Of a stretch of 64,000 bases of DNA, positions 36,101-48,250 are shown piece after piece. How positions within the stretch are numbered: the first letter of the stretch is position 1; each line of letters begins with the position of its first letter. This DNA is from Labrus mixtus (taxonomy: Eukaryota > Chordata > Actinopteri > Labriformes > Labridae): positions 11,944,999 through 12,008,998 of the forward strand of contig NC_083633.1 of NCBI RefSeq assembly GCF_963584025.1, given 5' to 3'. Below the pieces are notes generated by a model that was not told the origin of the DNA, did not search any database, and saw only the letters and a program-made list of their open reading frames with translations. A program made the translations under genes and the position numbers.

Positions 36101-39100
36101 TCGTCACTTGTCTTCCAGGACCGAGCACGTCAGGCTCTGGCCACGGAGGAGTTGTCCTCAGCGCTGGCAAAGCTGTCTGTGCTGAGCCAGCGCATGGTGG
36201 AGCAGGCTGCTAGGGAGAAAACTGAAAAGATAATCAATGCGGAGCTGCAGAAAGCTGCTGCCAACCCTGACCTGCAGGTACTTAAGAATTGAATTTGAAT
36301 GATCTTTTTATTTATTTATTTATTTTTTCAGATACAGTACAACATGAGTAGGATTCTAGGAATCTTATTTTGAAGTGCTGTTTGTTGCTTTTGGCTTTGG
36401 ATGTAAACATGGAATGTACCAGAAGAGGGCAGCATTGTGTAAGTGTAATGTGAGGATGGAAGGGAGTTACGGCGGTCACATGGCTCCATGATTTCTCATG
36501 CCTGCAGAATTTCTTTAATAAATTGTGTTCGAACAAGTAAGTGATTTTGTTCTGATCTAGTATTTAATTCCAACTTTTAACTATCCATCCGTAGAAGGTT
36601 TTGAATTATGTTGAGAGGTTTGAAGAAGCATTGGAGAAGATACCGTTTTTAGAGTGTAAATACATCTAGGACATTAGAGGTGTTGAATTTGAATGTGTTG
36701 TTCCCCTCTCTTCCCAGGGCCACATCCAGACGTTTCAGCAGTCGGGTTTCAGCAGAGCCACGTCCCCTCGCCAGTCTGTGGACTACGACGACGAGGAGAC
36801 GGACTCAGACGAGGACATCAGGGAGACTTACGGTTATGATATGAAGGTAAATGAGGCGGCAGATAAACGTCTTTCTGCCAAGCAGCAAAGCAAAGACGCA
36901 AACAGGACTCTTGTTCTTACTCTTCCTTGTTTGTGTTGTGTGGTTTCTTGCAGGACCCAGGCGAGGTGAAGCCCTACCTGTTTTGTGATGAAGAGATTCC
37001 TGTTAAGTCTGAGGAGGTGGTGAGTCACATGTGGCCAGCCGCCACGCCCTCATTCTGTGCTGAGCACGCCTACTCTTCAGCCTCCAAGTCTTGTGTGCAA
37101 AGTAAGACTGTGTTTATCTTCTAACATAACTTTTGTTGCCTGCCTACCCATCGTCCCTTGCTGCTTTTAACGCATTTGTGATTCAAGGATTTTTTTGAAA
37201 TGCCGTTTCATTACATTCTCATGCTCGAATTATTTACATTTCAGACATCAGCACTCCCAGGAAGCAGCCCAGGAAGACCCCTCTAATACCTCGCAGCCTG
37301 GAGCCGCCCGTGCTGGAGCTTTCCTCGCAGGCCAAGGCCCAGCTGGAGGACCTGATGATGCTGGGAGACCTGCTGGAGGTATCCCTGGACGAGACCCAGC
37401 ACATCTGGAGGATCCTGCAGGCCACGCACCCGCCCTCCGAGGAGCGGTTCCTGCAGGTCATGGAGGTAGGGAAGTCATTCATTGTGCAGACTGATTGAGC
37501 AGCTAGGACTCATTACTGGGTTTGAGCTGGAATTTTTCTCTGGTTGCTAGAAGGTTAAATTAAGGAAATGCATGTCTTCAATAAGAACAGAAACAGTAAT
37601 AAAGACATTCATCCATGCTTCAACTTTCCTTCTTTATCTGCAGCCCGATGACTCGCTAATGGACAAGCCCCTGAAGCTCAAGCTAAAAGATTCAGAGAAG
37701 AAGAGGAAAAGGAAGCTAGAAAGAGCCGAGCACCACCACATGATGATGGCTGCAGCAGTCGCCGCCGGCGGGGCTTCTGGAATGGGGGACATGCGACCAG
37801 CCAAGTCCAAGGAGCTGAAAAGGGTGGGTCTGGAGCTGGGTCTTGGTGGCAAACCCAAGAAGAAGAAACTCAAACTCAACTTGGACAAAAACCGGGAGAT
37901 GAAGCAGCTAGCTAAACGGTTGGCCAAGGAGGAGAAGGAGAGGAAGAGAAAGGAGAAGGCAGCGGCCAAGGCGGAGGCCATCAGAGAGGGACTAGAGAAG
38001 AGGAAGGAGAAGAAGATTCTGGACATTCCCTCAAAGTACGACTGGTCCGGGGCCGAGGACTCCAATGATGAGAATGCTGTGTGTGCAGCCAAAAACTGCC
38101 AGAGACCCTGTAAAGATAAGGTGAGCGCTGTCATTTTCCTCAACAGTGTGACATATTTTTTTTTCCTCCCAATGTTGTGATTTGGTTGAGAAATGTGTTG
38201 TTCCCACTCAAATTTGACCCGAGTGTCCTTACTGGGATTGATACACACTTCACTGCATCGACAGTTTAGCCATTAACGGAGGTCAGAGGCGACCGTGTGA
38301 CTGTGGACCTTTTTGAAACTCAAAGGTCTGCATCTTTTAAATCCTTTAATCCTCATTGAAAGTCTTTATGAGGACTCTGCATGGAAATCATGGTTTATAC
38401 ATACATTTATACATTTCATAAAACATGATAAATTTTTTTTTTTTAAAGTTACAATTTAACTATTTTATACAATTTGATCAGCCTGTTTATTCAAATGTCA
38501 AAGAAGGGGGGGGGGGGGGTAAAAAATCCCATCACAGTTTCCAAAGCCTCACAAAGCCAAAGGTCACCTCGTCACATGTCCAACTTTAGCAGCCAAGAGT
38601 TAGAAAAACTTTTACATATTATTGACATTTTTTAATTTTTTAATACAGTGAAAAAAACTTTAATTTGACAATCTAGAACCAGATCATTACTGGCATTGTA
38701 TCGTAGAAAATGTTGGAACAACTTAGTCCACTAAGTTTTCTGTCTATATATAGCGTACTTGTCGTTGAATTCATAAAAGGCGTCAGCTCTGACACATTTT
38801 TTCACGTTGCAAATGCACTGATAAGAATTAATCTTAAGATATCACACTGGTGGAACTAAGAAACTGTCATTCATTTGAAATCACGAGACAACATTAAAGG
38901 AAGAATGTGTGACTTTTTGATCCAGTAGATGCCGCCCTTGAGCGCCGGCGTTAAACCAAATCAAACTGCTGTCTGGCGACACCTCAAGTTATTCTGAAGC
39001 CTCCGCTCTCCTCAAGCCAAAAATTTCCAACCCCTCTCCACTCGCACGAAGGAGTTATGAATGAAGCGCAAGTGGCGGAAAATGTCCATTGCTTGAGCTG

Positions 39101-42100
39101 CCATTGCCTGTGGTCTGCATTGTTGAGTTAGCAGGCTAATGTTAGCACACTTTGGTCATAGCTTCACATTGCATATACATACCGTGATGACACTTACGTG
39201 ACATCTAAATAAGCAGTGAGTAGGCTACATTATTCTACTTTTCTCTAGTCCTCGACTAAAACAGATTTATACACAAGGCCGTCCCGTCCATATAAACATG
39301 ATGTAAACACAGCCCGACAACAACACAGCTGGTGGGACTCAGACTTCTCACTCATTGTAGACAGTCATGACTCAGAGAGATATTTACATATTATACTTTA
39401 TTTCTGCTATATTTCTGTATAAAATGTTGAGGATATTAAAGGGCTGTGTGTGTGCATCATTATGTGTTAGGGCTGCAAAAGGAGGAACGTAATTGGGAGG
39501 AGAAAGTATAAGACGATTGAAGAAGAGATTGGGCTTGATAAATAAGAAAAAGAGAGACAGATTATTTAAGCAAGTCGTCTTTCCCTCTACCCCTTCCCTC
39601 CATTTCAGTTCAGCTAATCTTAGTGAGGTTTTTCATTTAAAAAAATGGGCAACATTTTTTTTCAAAGAAGTAGAGGCCATACAATGTAGATGTTTTGTTT
39701 TTCACTAGCCTCATCAAGTTTTGATTCTCCTGCTGCTGGTATCGTTTTTTTAAGTTCATTTTTCATTATCAATCATAAAAACATCTATGAGTGTTGAAGT
39801 CAGGCTAGTTTTTTTTTTAATCTTTCTGGTTTCTTCAGGGATGATGGTGATTCTGTCAAAGTTCAGGATATGATTAAGTTTGAATAGTGAATTCTTTGCG
39901 AGTGCAGAGAAACAGTGTAGATGTAGTTGTTTTTGCACAATGTAATCATGGTGACTGACTGTCATTCAGACAACCCTCAACTGTCCTTTAAAAGCTCCCT
40001 GCCATCCAGAGAGAGGCAGTCAACTCTGGCTCTCTTTCATCACTGCAAATTCTCCGAACTCGAATCAGCCAGGTGCCAGGTTTTTGTTTTGTAGGCCGGG
40101 TTAATAACGAACACTTTACAAAATGAACATCATGGAACTTTATTGAATATGAACAGCTGATAACAGCACTGGAACACCTTAAAGAGAGTTACACATAACG
40201 TATTAACAGAAACACACTGATGTGCTCCTTTTGGGAGACGGCACTGCAGACTGTCCTCCTGGGTTAACCAGTGGCCAGTCTACTTCCCCTCTGCGTGTCC
40301 ACAGGGCAGCCAATCAGAACCAAGGAACAGGTGGGCCTGCAGATCTGTGGGTGGAGTAGTGATGATGAATTTATGAAAGGAGCTGTGCTAACCTTAACCT
40401 AGACTGTCTACACCAGTGTTTGGGAAGATTAACAATTGTAAGGTGTTATTAATGAATTAGTCACAAAATGAGACTTTGCATCCGATACAATCATCATCTG
40501 AAATCGTCAGCTTTGTGCAAAGCAGACCAAAAACAGCAGGTGTGAATACATATAAATACATTTTATATTTGAATAAATGTTAACCCTTTGATAGACCCTT
40601 TGCATGCTTGGTTTGAGTCCCAGCTAGGGATACCGGAGTGACAATTCATCACATTTTCATCGTTATCCTGATATGAGCACTTGCAATGAACCAGCACAAA
40701 AAGTCTGAATTGATTTTGCAATTAAAAGGAAGATTATACAGTGTTTCCCCTACCATTATATTAGCCCCCTACCCCCCCTGAAGGTCAAGTTTTTAAAGAT
40801 TTATTTTTGGGCTTTTTGTGCCTTTTATTGTAGGGATAGGATAGTGGATAGAGTCGGAAATCAGGAAAAGAAGTCATTTAAGGTTACCTTTCCAATAGAA
40901 AAGGACAGCTGTCATTAATGTACACCAAGATTCCTTCAAGTGTTTGTGTCGCCATGTCGGCTTGTCCCCACCCCCCCAACGCTTTAAACCTAGAGAAACT
41001 CTGTTATATAATAGGGCCTGACTGATATGGGATTTTTGGGGCCGATATTGAGAGAGAGAAAAAAATCTGATACCGACGTTTAGCACATGCCAGATTTAGC
41101 AGGCATTTAAGGTATGAAGGACTCTATATATGTTCAATCTGTAGAGATTGATACATATATATAGATGCAGATACATGTTTTGCTTGATCTCTCAAATGCA
41201 GTTCTCAAACATTGCTTAAGCACGGTACTTTGCTAGTTTGAGTGCGCCCTTAACCCCAATTTGCTCCCACTGCTTTGTCAGCGGAGTATAAATGTATATG
41301 AATGGGATAAGTTCCATCTGATGGCCACTTTACATCGAAACCTCTCCCGTCAGTGTGTGAATGGGAAGGTGTGACCTGCGCTGTAAAAGCGCTTTGGGTT
41401 GTCAGAAGACTTAAAAAAAGAGAGCTATACAAGCCCAAGTCCATTTAGTTAGTTATAAAAAATATGAGCCTCTTTAAATGAAGAAGATTGATTTGGCAGT
41501 CACGTTGATTTTCTTAATGAAATCTACACGAATCCAGAAGTAGCTGCAGATCAAGAGGAGCAGAGGGCCTTTGAGACGTGGCCCAGTGTTTATTACCCTA
41601 CAGGAATTGAGCATACAGTTGTTAGTGGTGTGTAAAACATATCAAAGGGCCTTACAGTCCATCCTTGTTTTGGAACCACGTGGCTCTGTTTTCACATTCC
41701 ATCAATCAAACAATGACTGACTTGCAGCTTTCATGTGACCTGTTAAAAATTACACAAAATCCTGTGTTTTCTTTAGCTGCCACATGTTTTTCTTCTCTTA
41801 ATTGCTTTAGTATTTCCGTGTCGTTGCTCCTCTAAACCCTCGCTCACATGTCTGCTGCTGGTGTGTGTCTTCAGGTGGACTGGGTGCAGTGCGACGGCGG
41901 CTGCGACGAGTGGTTCCACCAGGTGTGCGTGGGCGTGTCCTGCGAAATGGCCGAGAGCGAAGACTACATCTGCATGGACTGCTCCCGGAAGGCCGCCGGG
42001 GTCAGCGTGGGCGGCGTAGGGATGACCGTGGAGGAGGTGGTGGCGACTGAGGAGAGCGTCGTGGTGATGGCGACGTCGATGTGCGGCGGCGGCGGTGCGC

Positions 42101-42198
42101 AGAGTCTTCTTCCGGGGTCTGTCGTGACCTCGTGGTCCTCCTCTGCTCATCTTAACCCAGCAATGACTCATCAGCAGGAGCCTCAGCCGGGCAGTTAG
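27139..42198 (+). CDS. kdm5a: Lysine demethylase 5A (H3K4 demethylase; complete, 29 coding exons)
   Basis: A nuclear Fe(II)/2-oxoglutarate dioxygenase that removes H3K4me3/me2. Exons: 27139-27285, 28058-28135, 28512-28634, 28795-28965, 29307-29492, 30174-30252, 30356-30447, 30543-30701, 30794-30913, 31040-31198, 31490-31671, 31935-32097, 32209-32328, 32429-32623, 32743-32924, 33301-33425, 33535-33685, 33994-34114, 34287-34463, 34565-34743, 34844-34982, 35104-35283, 35459-36019, 36119-36277, 36718-36846, 36954-37101, 37245-37465, 37644-38120, 41875-42198; 5247 nt, 1748 aa (human 1690). JmjN about 11-52, ARID 78-170, PHD1 294-345. JmjC about 430-600 has iron ligands HIE in CWHIEDHW and His in RAYHSGFNQGYN. 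Then a C5HC2 zinc finger, PLU-1 region, PHD2 about 1167-1222 and PHD3 about 1630-1680. PHD2, PHD3 and the GYDMKD region match KDM5A rather than 5B/5C. Two differences from human are an acidic exon 5 and a Lys-rich exon 28. Confidence 0.96.
29493..30173. other. kdm5a intron 5
   Basis: A 681-bp intron whose first half (about 29585-29900) is unusually GC-rich for this region, with many CG dinucleotides. This may be a worn repeat or a regulatory island. I see no coding potential in it. Confidence 0.35.
32995..33279. mobile_element. Mariner/Tc1-like MITE in kdm5a intron 15
   Basis: The left end CAGTTGCAAGAAAAAGTATG and the reverse complement of the right end (CAGTTGCAGGAAAAAGTATG) are near-perfect terminal inverted repeats. 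The repeats extend through a GTGAACCCTT / GCGAACCCTT motif. TA lies on both sides (32993-32994 and 33280-33281), as expected of Tc1/mariner integration. The 285-bp element has no transposase. Its right end is only 21 nt from exon 16. Confidence 0.88.
40793..40866 (-). mobile_element. Truncated tRNA-SINE body fragment
   Basis: It matches the tail end of the SINE at 3304-3521 ('aaagatttatttttgggctt' onward to 'gtcggaaatcagg') but lacks the tRNA-like head. It is therefore truncated. Confidence 0.75.
41220..41450 (+). repeat. Interspersed repeat tail
   Basis: It contains 'tgtaaaagcgctttgggttg', then AAGACTTAAAAAAAGAGAGC and 'caagcccaagtccattta'. This is the recognisable 3' part of a repeat found throughout teleost genomes. 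A worn copy is at about 57160-57310. Confidence 0.55.
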
Positions 42199-42622
42199 CA
42201 CTAAAAAAAAAAAAAAAAAAACAATGCCTAGGACTGAGATTGAATACTGTACCTCATATAATGAGCATCCCACAAAACCTAGACTCCAGGCTAGAGCTCT
42301 AACCTCCCAAACTGACTCTACAGCCTCTGGGGGGGTCAAAAAGGGGGAAAGCAATTTTTTTTAACGAGCCCTGAAGGAGAGACAAATAACACGACCTTCG
42401 GATTTAAGAGCACAAACAGAAAGAGTAAAAGAGAATCTGTATGCGGGAGACGGAGAAGACGAGAGTCCTACTGTCACCGTGTGGCTTCAGAAATGACACC
42501 CTTCCTCCCCGAGCACTGCCGTACATGACATGGTTCTGATTACACAGACAAAGTGAAGTCCTGCTGCAAACAGTCTCAGGTGCAAAACATGCACCTGCCA
42601 CTTCCTGGTCCACCCCCTGAAC

Positions 42623-42928
42623 AATAAACAAGTCATGGTACACTTACTTATAGTCAAACAAACACCCTCTTAGTCCAGCTGTTGTGTTCAGTGCAAACAG
42701 GTAAATAAACAGACGCGTCATCCCTGTTGTGTCATAAATGGACATCCTGATCCGCTCTCATCTCGCCCATCTCTCTCCCCCAGCACTGCAGACAGTAACA
42801 AGTCAATATGTAGGAGTCCAGACTAGGAAATACAAATGGCTGTAATGTAGTGGAATTATTTATAATGTACATACTTTTAAGCAATTAAAAGAAATGGATT
42901 GTGGCTTTTTTTTCTCACCTTTAATAAA
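42623..42928 (+). terminator. Candidate kdm5a polyadenylation signals
   Basis: AATAAA hexamers lie at 42623-42628 and 42923-42928, about 425 and 725 bp after the stop codon. The second is followed by a T/G-rich stretch around 42965-43020, which favours it. Confidence 0.5.
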
Positions 42929-44469
42929 CTATTCCTAGTCAAATGATTGTAAAGTCTGGCGTCTTTTCTTTATGTATTACCGCTCTTTTTATTTCTTTTT
43001 TTTTGGGGGGGGGGGCTATTTGCTATTTTTGATTCATTTTTCATAAAAGAATTACATTTTTTTGTTCTTTGTTTTAGCTCACACGTGTAACCAGACCAAC
43101 ATATTCTTGCAAACTTACTAAAGTTTTGCTGAATTATGAATGTTTCAAATGCAAAAAAAACAAAAAGAAAGTTGCTTTTGTGTATTTTACATGACTGTAA
43201 TGTCAGAATTTGACCCCCCAATCATCCTGAAAGAAGCTGATTATAAGTGGCAAGTTAAGCTTCTCATTTCCTGTCTCACTCATTAAGCTCAATTAGAGGA
43301 GAGATGTGGAGGCATGTTGTGCAAGTCTGGTATGAGGACTTGCATGGGGGAGCGCTCGGTAATAAGGCTGCAAATACTCCTGCATTGCACAAAATGTTTG
43401 TAATAATTAACACATTAACCAATTTTTTATTTTTCATTTGGACATCCTTATTTTAATTTTTTTGACATAGCCTCCCAGTTTTCTTGTTGGGATGAAAAGC
43501 AACAATTTGACTAATTATACAACAATATCTGCTTTTCTGGAAACATGACTCAATTGCTAAGGAGAGAGCGGAGGGTAGGATTGTGTGCGGGCGCTGGGGC
43601 AGTGTGTGTGTGCTGATGTCCACTTCTTACTCAGCCGAGTCAAATCCGGAGCGAACTGACCTTAGCCGCTTTTGTGTCCTCACCTCTGTCACCACGACAG
43701 TCAGAGGTAGAAATATGTGATCACAAGGGGGGGCGCAAGACATTTACAAAATGAACTGTAATAATCCATTATATAACATCTGCTCAGTTGTCTTATTATG
43801 CCGATACAACAGGGACTCTCAAATATTTAGTAGTTGAACAAACTTTTCAAAGTCAGATCTATAGTAGATTGTTTCTCCGCTTATGTTCTCTGTGATTTTT
43901 TTCCAACAGAAAACAGACTGTGCAGGCTTCCTCTCACCATTAGTCCCTCTGCTAGGCGACCATACAGAGAAGTAAAAGCAGCAACCTGACGCACATGTAT
44001 GTCTTTGTTAGAGTTATTTAGCCGATTTTCGTCAGTGTTTGCACACTCCGATTCCTCTGATTTTCACAATTTCCCTGCTGCCATAATCCTCTCTGCCTGT
44101 CATAAATCATGTTAACAGAAAGTGTGGACTTTCTTTGTTCTGTTTTATTCCTTGGCCAAAACTTGATTTCAACAAGTTTTTTTTTTTTTTTTTTTACCTC
44201 AGACATAAAATATGGACATGCTGCATTGCTTCAAAGACAAATTAAAACCCAAAATGTATTGTAAGGAAGCTTTTTCCTTCATCAAATTGAAAATATTGTA
44301 AATCTGCCCATGCCATCCTTAATGGGAGACACATTTCAAATACATCATTTATTGTCCACTGCACCAGATTCACTGATCACATACTGTCAGCCTGTTCCAC
44401 TTCTCTGCTGCACCTCATTTAAATGGGTGAGTCAGGGCAGGTGATGTCCTTTGCTCAAATGGAGGGAGA

Positions 44470-44477
44470 GAAAGAAA

Positions 44478-44515
<38 letters not shown>

Positions 44516-45300
44516 TTTATTTATATAGCATATATATTTATATAAACACAGGTTTACAAAGTGCTTTGACAAACAGCAGAAACAAGAACAAAGCAAGCTA
44601 AACCAAACACAGAAGAACATAAACAACAGCAAGAATATAACAGATGCAAAATACTAAAACACGCTAAAGGAGCTAAAAGCAAATAAAAAGATAACAGCAA
44701 TAAGAAGGTAAGAGCAGTAAAAGAAATAGAAACAAGTGGTTAAAGGATAAAAAAAAAACTATAATATTAATAAAAATAAAAAGTAAATATAAAACATAAA
44801 TAGACATATTTAAGAAGTAAAAGTAAAAGAACAGTAAGAAGTAAAAGAAGATAAAAATAGTAAAACCAGTAAGAAAAGACATTAAGAAGACGACATCACA
44901 TAAAAGCAAGTCTGTAAAAGTATGTTTTAAGAAGGGATTTAAAAGAATTGAGGGAATCTGCAAGTCTTATCTCCTCAGGGAGGTCGTTCCAAAGTCCAGG
45001 GGCCCCCTGACTGAAAAGGCCCGGTCACCTTTAGTTTTAAGTCTCGACATTGGAACAACCAGGAGGCCCCCACCGGAGGATCTAAGACTGCAGGCTGGCT
45101 CATATGGTGTCAGTAGCTCTGTTATGTAGCTTGGAGCGTCTGTGCTTTAAAAGTAATGAGCAAAATCTTAAAATCGATTCTAAAACTTACAGGAAGCCAA
45201 TGTAATGAAGCTAAAATTGGAGTGATGTGATGTCGTCTGTTTCAACCAGTAAGAAGCCTAGCTGCTGCATTTTGGACTGGAAAGTGGAGGCTGGCCTAAG
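44470..45300. repeat. Composite interspersed repeat with (TAA)n
   Basis: A (TAA)n tract at about 44479-44512 leads into 'ctttatttatatagcatata', then 'gtttacaaagtgctttgaca'. A long purine-rich A/G/T segment follows. The last part ('gaaaaggcccggtcacctttagttttaag', read as two shorter words, to about 45290) is a widely dispersed teleost repeat. No transposase or reverse transcriptase frame is visible. The long hydrophobic reverse-strand frames here are products of low complexity. Confidence 0.6.
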
Positions 45301-45434
45301 TTTAGCATTACAAACCCCCGCCCCTCACTCTTGTCATGTTAAATACTAAAACTTGAGCATTTAGTGAGAAATCTGCAGAGACTTGGTCCGCCTTGAAACG
45401 AGAGTTATACACAGGAGAGCAGAGTGACACTGCA

Positions 45435-48205
45435 ATGAAAGGTGAGCTATAAACATCATTTCAATTCCTGTTTATGGAGATTGGCAATTATGACTATTTT
45501 CTGTTCTTTTAATATTTTAAAACCTTCTTTGTTTAGGCTTAGGATAAGGATTCATTGCAACTTACTGAAATGAGCATCCACAATGCTAACAGAGCTTCAA
45601 ATGTGTCTTTAAATTAGTGTTTTTAGATGGATTGAGCATGCATGTTTGCTTATCTTTACAATATTAAACATTCAAATTTTATACACGCATAGTGGAAAAA
45701 CATCTTCCCACTGTTTCCTTACTGCTTAAGGGCATCATTTATTACAATTCTAAGCAGCCTCTGCATCTTGCCTCTTCTCTCTCTTGCCTGTTTTGCAGGG
45801 GACGCTGCCAAAGCAGGCCTCCCGAATGGCACCAGACAAGCAAAGGACCTTCTGCCCACCTCGGAGGAGAAGATGGAGGAGCGGGGCCAGTGGGGGAACA
45901 AGGTGGAGTTCATTTTGTCAGTCGCCGGCTCCATCATCGGCCTGGGGAACATGTGGCGCTTCCCTTACCTCTGCTACAAGAACGGAGGAGGTGAGTGGAG
46001 TATTAGACTGAAGCTGACGACATTCATGGTTGGTCCTATACGGATTTATAAATCAATGTCAGCAATGACAGACGGACCGAAACCTTTCAAACACAGATTT
46101 GCATAAGCCATGTGCGTAGTTTACTTGTAAGCCAGACTTAAAGAATTCAGAGCTGTTCTAGTACATTTATACATTCAACCATGCAGTATTTTTGATTCAT
46201 TAAAACCCTGAGGAATCAAAAGAAAGAAGAAAGAAAAAAAAAGTCAATGACAGAACACAGGTTTCTCTCAGGGACACTTGAGCTCAGGTAAAAGAAATCC
46301 AATTCCAAGGACTCACAATTTAACGAAAAAACAGACAAATCATTTCCCCCCCATTAGCTGTCAGGCATGCTTGTGTAGCTGCTAAATGAGAGACCCCTCT
46401 TCCTCCCTCTGTGGGGCAGCAGGGTCAGGGGTCCGGGACCGAGCGGGGTCAGGCAGCTGTTGTTGCTCCTTGCTCACAGCAGCTGTCCCGGCAGAGAGGC
46501 GGAAATCTGAGTGGGTCAAACATCCCGGGCCACCCGATGGGATGACGACCAGAAGAAAGAAAAAAGAGAGTTGGCAGTGGCTCGGGCCTTAAGTGGCCTA
46601 AAGACTATTTCTTTATTTCGTCTTAACGCACCTCATACCTTTGAGCTCTTATTTTCATCAAGATTTAGAAAACAGCCTTAGTGCAGTTTTTTTTTCTATA
46701 TGATAGTTGGAGACAGGAAAACAAGCATAGCAGTGTCATTTATTATTCTGTGATTTCTAAACCTGGACCAGATAGTTTGGTAAAGTTTTTAGTCGTCTGC
46801 AAGATATTCCACATGCAGGGAGCGTCTTGTGACTTTGTCCTTTCTGTGGCTGCAGTCCGAATTTGTTTGGTAACCGCACAAGCACCCTGGTGAAATGCAC
46901 TTCTGGAGTATTAGAGCCCTGCAGTGTGCGAGCCGCACAAGAGAGCCATTTGTTGTGTGAAGGATTTTGCTGAATGGTCTTCACTAAACGTTCAGACTTC
47001 CCATCAAAGACACACCAGCAAGATGGATTGGAAGCTTTTAATATATCAGTGGAAGATTTTTTTTTTTTGCAAATGCATGCTTGGCCAGGCTTCCATCACC
47101 ATGCACGCAAACCCTGATAGAGGCAAAGACTGCAGCCAGCCAGACGGAGATGGTCCACCATTTTCAGCATTTTTCTGCAGTATCATGTTTAAATGATCCC
47201 TAACCTTGAATCTGCTGGATGTCTTTGACTCAGGTGCATTCCTCATCCCCTACATGATCTTCCTGTTCACCTGTGGCGTTCCTGTATTCTTCCTGGAGAC
47301 GGCGCTGGGCCAGTACACCAGCGAGGGAGGCGTCACCTGCTGGAGGAAGATCAGCCCCTTGTTTGAAGGTAGGTCGGGTCGGGGGAAACCTAACCCTAAC
47401 CCTAACCCTAAAAGCAACTTTTTGTTTACGACAAAACATGTTTTCATTTACAAAACAGTGTTCATGAGAATCGTTTCTTTCTGTTCATTATTAATGACTC
47501 TTATTCCGCAGGGCTTGGCTATGGCACACAGGTGATAGTGACTCTGTTGAACTTCTACTACATCATCGTCCTGGCCTGGGGGATTTTCTACCTGTCTTTC
47601 TCCTTCTCCTGGGACCTGGCCTGGTCCTCCTGCAACAACACATGGAACACAGGTAACGGAATGTGTTCTTAAGTACGGTGCATGAAAAGTTTGTGTCATT
47701 TAAAAAAAACATTTTGGTTCTTTTCCGCGCAGAAAATTGTGTGGAGTTCCAGAGGAGAAACACATCAATCAACCAAACAATCTACCTAAATGCCACCTCT
47801 CCTGTCATGGAGTTCTGGGAGTGAGTATTTAAACACCCCCCCACCCCCCTCCCCCCTCCCCAAACCTCCTCTTCTTTACATATATTCGAAATGGAAATGA
47901 CAACACTTTGTTTGAACACTGAGTTTCTTTATTGTCTCTGTAGGAGACGAGCGCTGAGGATTTCCCCGGGCATTGACCACATGGGATCTCTGAACTGGGA
48001 CCTGGCCCTTTGTCTGTTCATAGCCTGGGTCATGTGCTACTTCTGCATCTGGAAGGGGACAAAATCAACGGGAAAGGTGGGTGAGAAGGACCTCCATGAA
48101 GATGCCAGGTCACTGTTTTTGATCTGTTTATTTTGCTTAACCATAAAGGAACACATCTGGTATTTATTTCTTCTAGATGGCATGTTACTTGTTTGTATAT
48201 TTAAC

Positions 48206-48250
<45 letters not shown>

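Larger units (their letters stand above)
38121..41874. other. kdm5a intron 28 (3.75 kb, repeat-rich)
   Basis: This is the largest kdm5a intron and it separates the first cysteines of PHD3 from the rest. It contains a G run at 38506-38519 and a probable interspersed repeat near 38900-39070. It also holds a truncated SINE near 40793 (listed separately), a hAT-like fragment at about 40996-41095 ('cctgactgatatgggatttt') and a LINE/SINE tail at about 41220-41450. No gene is evident on either strand. Confidence 0.6.
42199..45434. other. kdm5a 3' UTR and kdm5a-slc6a13 spacer
   Basis: The kdm5a 3' UTR probably ends after one of the AATAAA signals at 42623 or 42923. The rest is spacer with a large repeat block (see 44470-45300) and, at the right edge, the slc6a13 promoter and 5' UTR. 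No coding sequence was recognised. Confidence 0.5.

Noticed and set aside
37634..38248. Minus-strand 204-codon frame
   Set aside because: Antisense to the Lys-rich kdm5a exon 28; composition explains it fully.
41773..42354. Minus-strand 193-codon frame rich in His
   Set aside because: Antisense to the last kdm5a exon (PHD3), whose frame is conserved; no domain in the reverse reading.
44432..44963. Long hydrophobic minus-strand frames that look like membrane proteins
   Set aside because: They arise from A/T-rich low-complexity repeat sequence translated as Phe/Leu/Ile runs.
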